Below, piece after piece: positions 63,219 through 64,000 of a DNA stretch of 64,000 bases; the stretch's first letter is position 1; each line of letters starts with the position of its first letter. This stretch comes from Bradyrhizobium tropiciagri (GTDB lineage Bacteria; Pseudomonadota; Alphaproteobacteria; Rhizobiales; Xanthobacteraceae): NCBI RefSeq assembly GCF_018130545.1, contig NZ_JAFCKF010000007.1:310001-374000 (forward strand), written 5' to 3'. Under the pieces are notes generated by a model. That model worked only from the letters and a program-made list of their open reading frames with translations. It did not search any database and was not told the DNA's origin. The translations under genes were made by a program, and so were the position numbers.

Positions 63219-64000
63219 ATGCGAAGCCCAAGGGCAGACGACTACGCCGAAAAGGTGAACTCGATCCTGGAAGCGGGAGCGGCGCGGTTTGCGGAGTTCG
63301 GGTATCCTTCCGTTAAGATGGAGGATATCTCCAACGCATGCAGGATAAAGAAGTCGACTCTTTATCACTACTTCCCGACGAAGGACGATCTGCTCTACGC
63401 GATCATCGACGAGCACATGGATAATGTACTGAACGGCGTTGAGGAAGTCGTCGGCCGGACCGGCAAGCCGGAAGATACGTTTCTGCAACTTCTGGAAGTC
63501 TACACTGTAAAATCATCGGAATCCCGCCGCAGACACATCGTCTCGATCAACGATCTCAAATTCCTCCCCCCAAAATATCAACGCGGACTACTTGAGCGTC
63601 AGAAGCGCGTCGTGACTTGCATCGCGAGTGCACTGCATCGCCTTAATACTGCTTATCCGCGCGAGCTGCTTAAATTCTACGCGATGCTATTAATCGGAAT
63701 GCTAAACTGGACGGACGTCTGGTACAGATCGTCGGGCCCCGTCATTCCGGCGGAACTGTGCGAAAGAGTCGCGAGGCTCTTCATCACCGAATTTCGGCTT
63801 CACCAATCGGACGGCGACCGCGCAGGACTGACCCGATTCTTGATGGCCGCTTCTGCCGAAGAGGCCACCGTTACGCTCTCTTTCGGTCAGATCTCAATGT
63901 TGATCAGCGAACCATTGCCGGAAGCCGCTGTAAGTTCGCCTTTTTGGTGGACAGACGAACGACTGAACGGAAGCTGCTCGCTGGTTGAATGCTGGCGCAG
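63219..64000 (+). CDS. TetR-family regulator with DUF7662-like C-terminal extension, cut by window end
   Basis: The frame is open to the window end (at least 260 residues). The N-terminus MRSPRADDYAEKVNSILEAG is followed by the TetR helix-turn-helix VKMEDISNACRIKKSTLYHYFPTKDDLL and a helical ligand domain up to about residue 195. After that, LTRFL...TVTLSFGQISMLISEPLPEAAVSSPFWWTD resembles the DUF7662 pattern (F-x-x-I-x-x-L...LP-x-A...WW). Such a fusion is unusual. It is preceded by the TnpB remnant, whose debris may have altered its promoter. It probably represses the leftward operon through the palindrome at 62345. Confidence 0.75.
   Translation, partial: MRSPRADDYAEKVNSILEAGAARFAEFGYPSVKMEDISNACRIKKSTLYHYFPTKDDLLYAIIDEHMDNVLNGVEEVVGRTGKPEDTFLQLLEVYTVKSSESRRRHIVSINDLKFLPPKYQRGLLERQKRVVTCIASALHRLNTAYPRELLKFYAMLLIGMLNWTDVWYRSSGPVIPAELCERVARLFITEFRLHQSDGDRAGLTRFLMAASAEEATVTLSFGQISMLISEPLPEAAVSSPFWWTDERLNGSCSLVECWR

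Noticed and set aside
62490-63260. An active TnpB with its guide RNA
   Set aside because: The gene is truncated at its N-terminus and split over three frames; no intact element ends were found.
1-64000. CRISPR arrays, tRNA and rRNA genes
   Set aside because: No regularly spaced repeats and no recognisable tRNA or rRNA sequence were seen by reading; a covariance-model scan was not possible.

Overview
The window is high-GC DNA from an alphaproteobacterium, most likely a Bradyrhizobium or close relative (Hyphomicrobiales). This rests on the small rhizobial zinc-ribbon and DUF736 proteins, the RP4/VirD2-type mobilisation genes, LexA boxes of the alphaproteobacterial GTTC-N7-GTTC type, and a set of CoA-dependent catabolic genes with a liv-type ABC transporter. 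No rRNA, tRNA or CRISPR array is seen. The assignment comes from reading the sequence, without a database search.

Positions 1-30 kb look like a mobilisable genomic island. They hold small rhizobial hypothetical genes and DUF736, then a parA-parB partition pair bracketed by two copies of a parS-like palindrome. Next come an RP4-like oriT (inverted repeat plus nic core), a MobC-like protein and a MOB_P-type relaxase. Behind this backbone is a cargo of defence or stability genes. It includes a two-gene VPA1262-like/PLD-type operon, a hipBA toxin-antitoxin pair with two operator-like palindromes, and a three-gene operon (Mrr-like nuclease with helical repeats and a PIN domain; an unknown 668-aa protein; a PD-(D/E)XK protein). 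Further along are a DUF3800 protein, a trypsin-like protease, a small PD-(D/E)XK protein with an orphan, an HNH protein, a DUF2130 nuclease-like protein, a ParB-like/DUF2188 pair and the AAA+/subtilase pair ietA-ietS. Two of the nuclease-type genes sit just downstream of good LexA (SOS) boxes. No integrase or conjugation machinery is present, so within this window the element looks mobilisable rather than self-transmissible.

Positions 29.8-32.0 kb are gene-poor and decayed. They contain IS21-like terminal repeats and a possible VbhA-like antitoxin remnant, and probably mark the island edge.

Positions 32-64 kb are a catabolic region for acyl-CoA compounds. The first block has an acyl-CoA dehydrogenase, SCP-x-type thiolase, MalT/LuxR-type regulator, enoyl-CoA hydratase, thiolase, FadB-like bifunctional enzyme, acyl-CoA ligase and TetR repressor. 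The second is a tightly overlapped livF-livG-ligase-livH-livM-livK operon: uptake of a carboxylic acid coupled to CoA activation. After a chemotaxis-type receptor comes a third, leftward block of crotonases, a nitronate-monooxygenase-like flavoprotein, two acyl-CoA ligases and two acyl-CoA dehydrogenases. One ligase and one dehydrogenase there carry single frameshifts. The block is bounded by a TetR-type palindrome, a decayed TnpB gene, and a TetR regulator whose C-terminus appears fused to a DUF7662-like domain and runs off the window end.

Several genes differ from intact reading frames by one base, often in a G/C run. These may be true pseudogenes or assembly errors; read-level data would decide.
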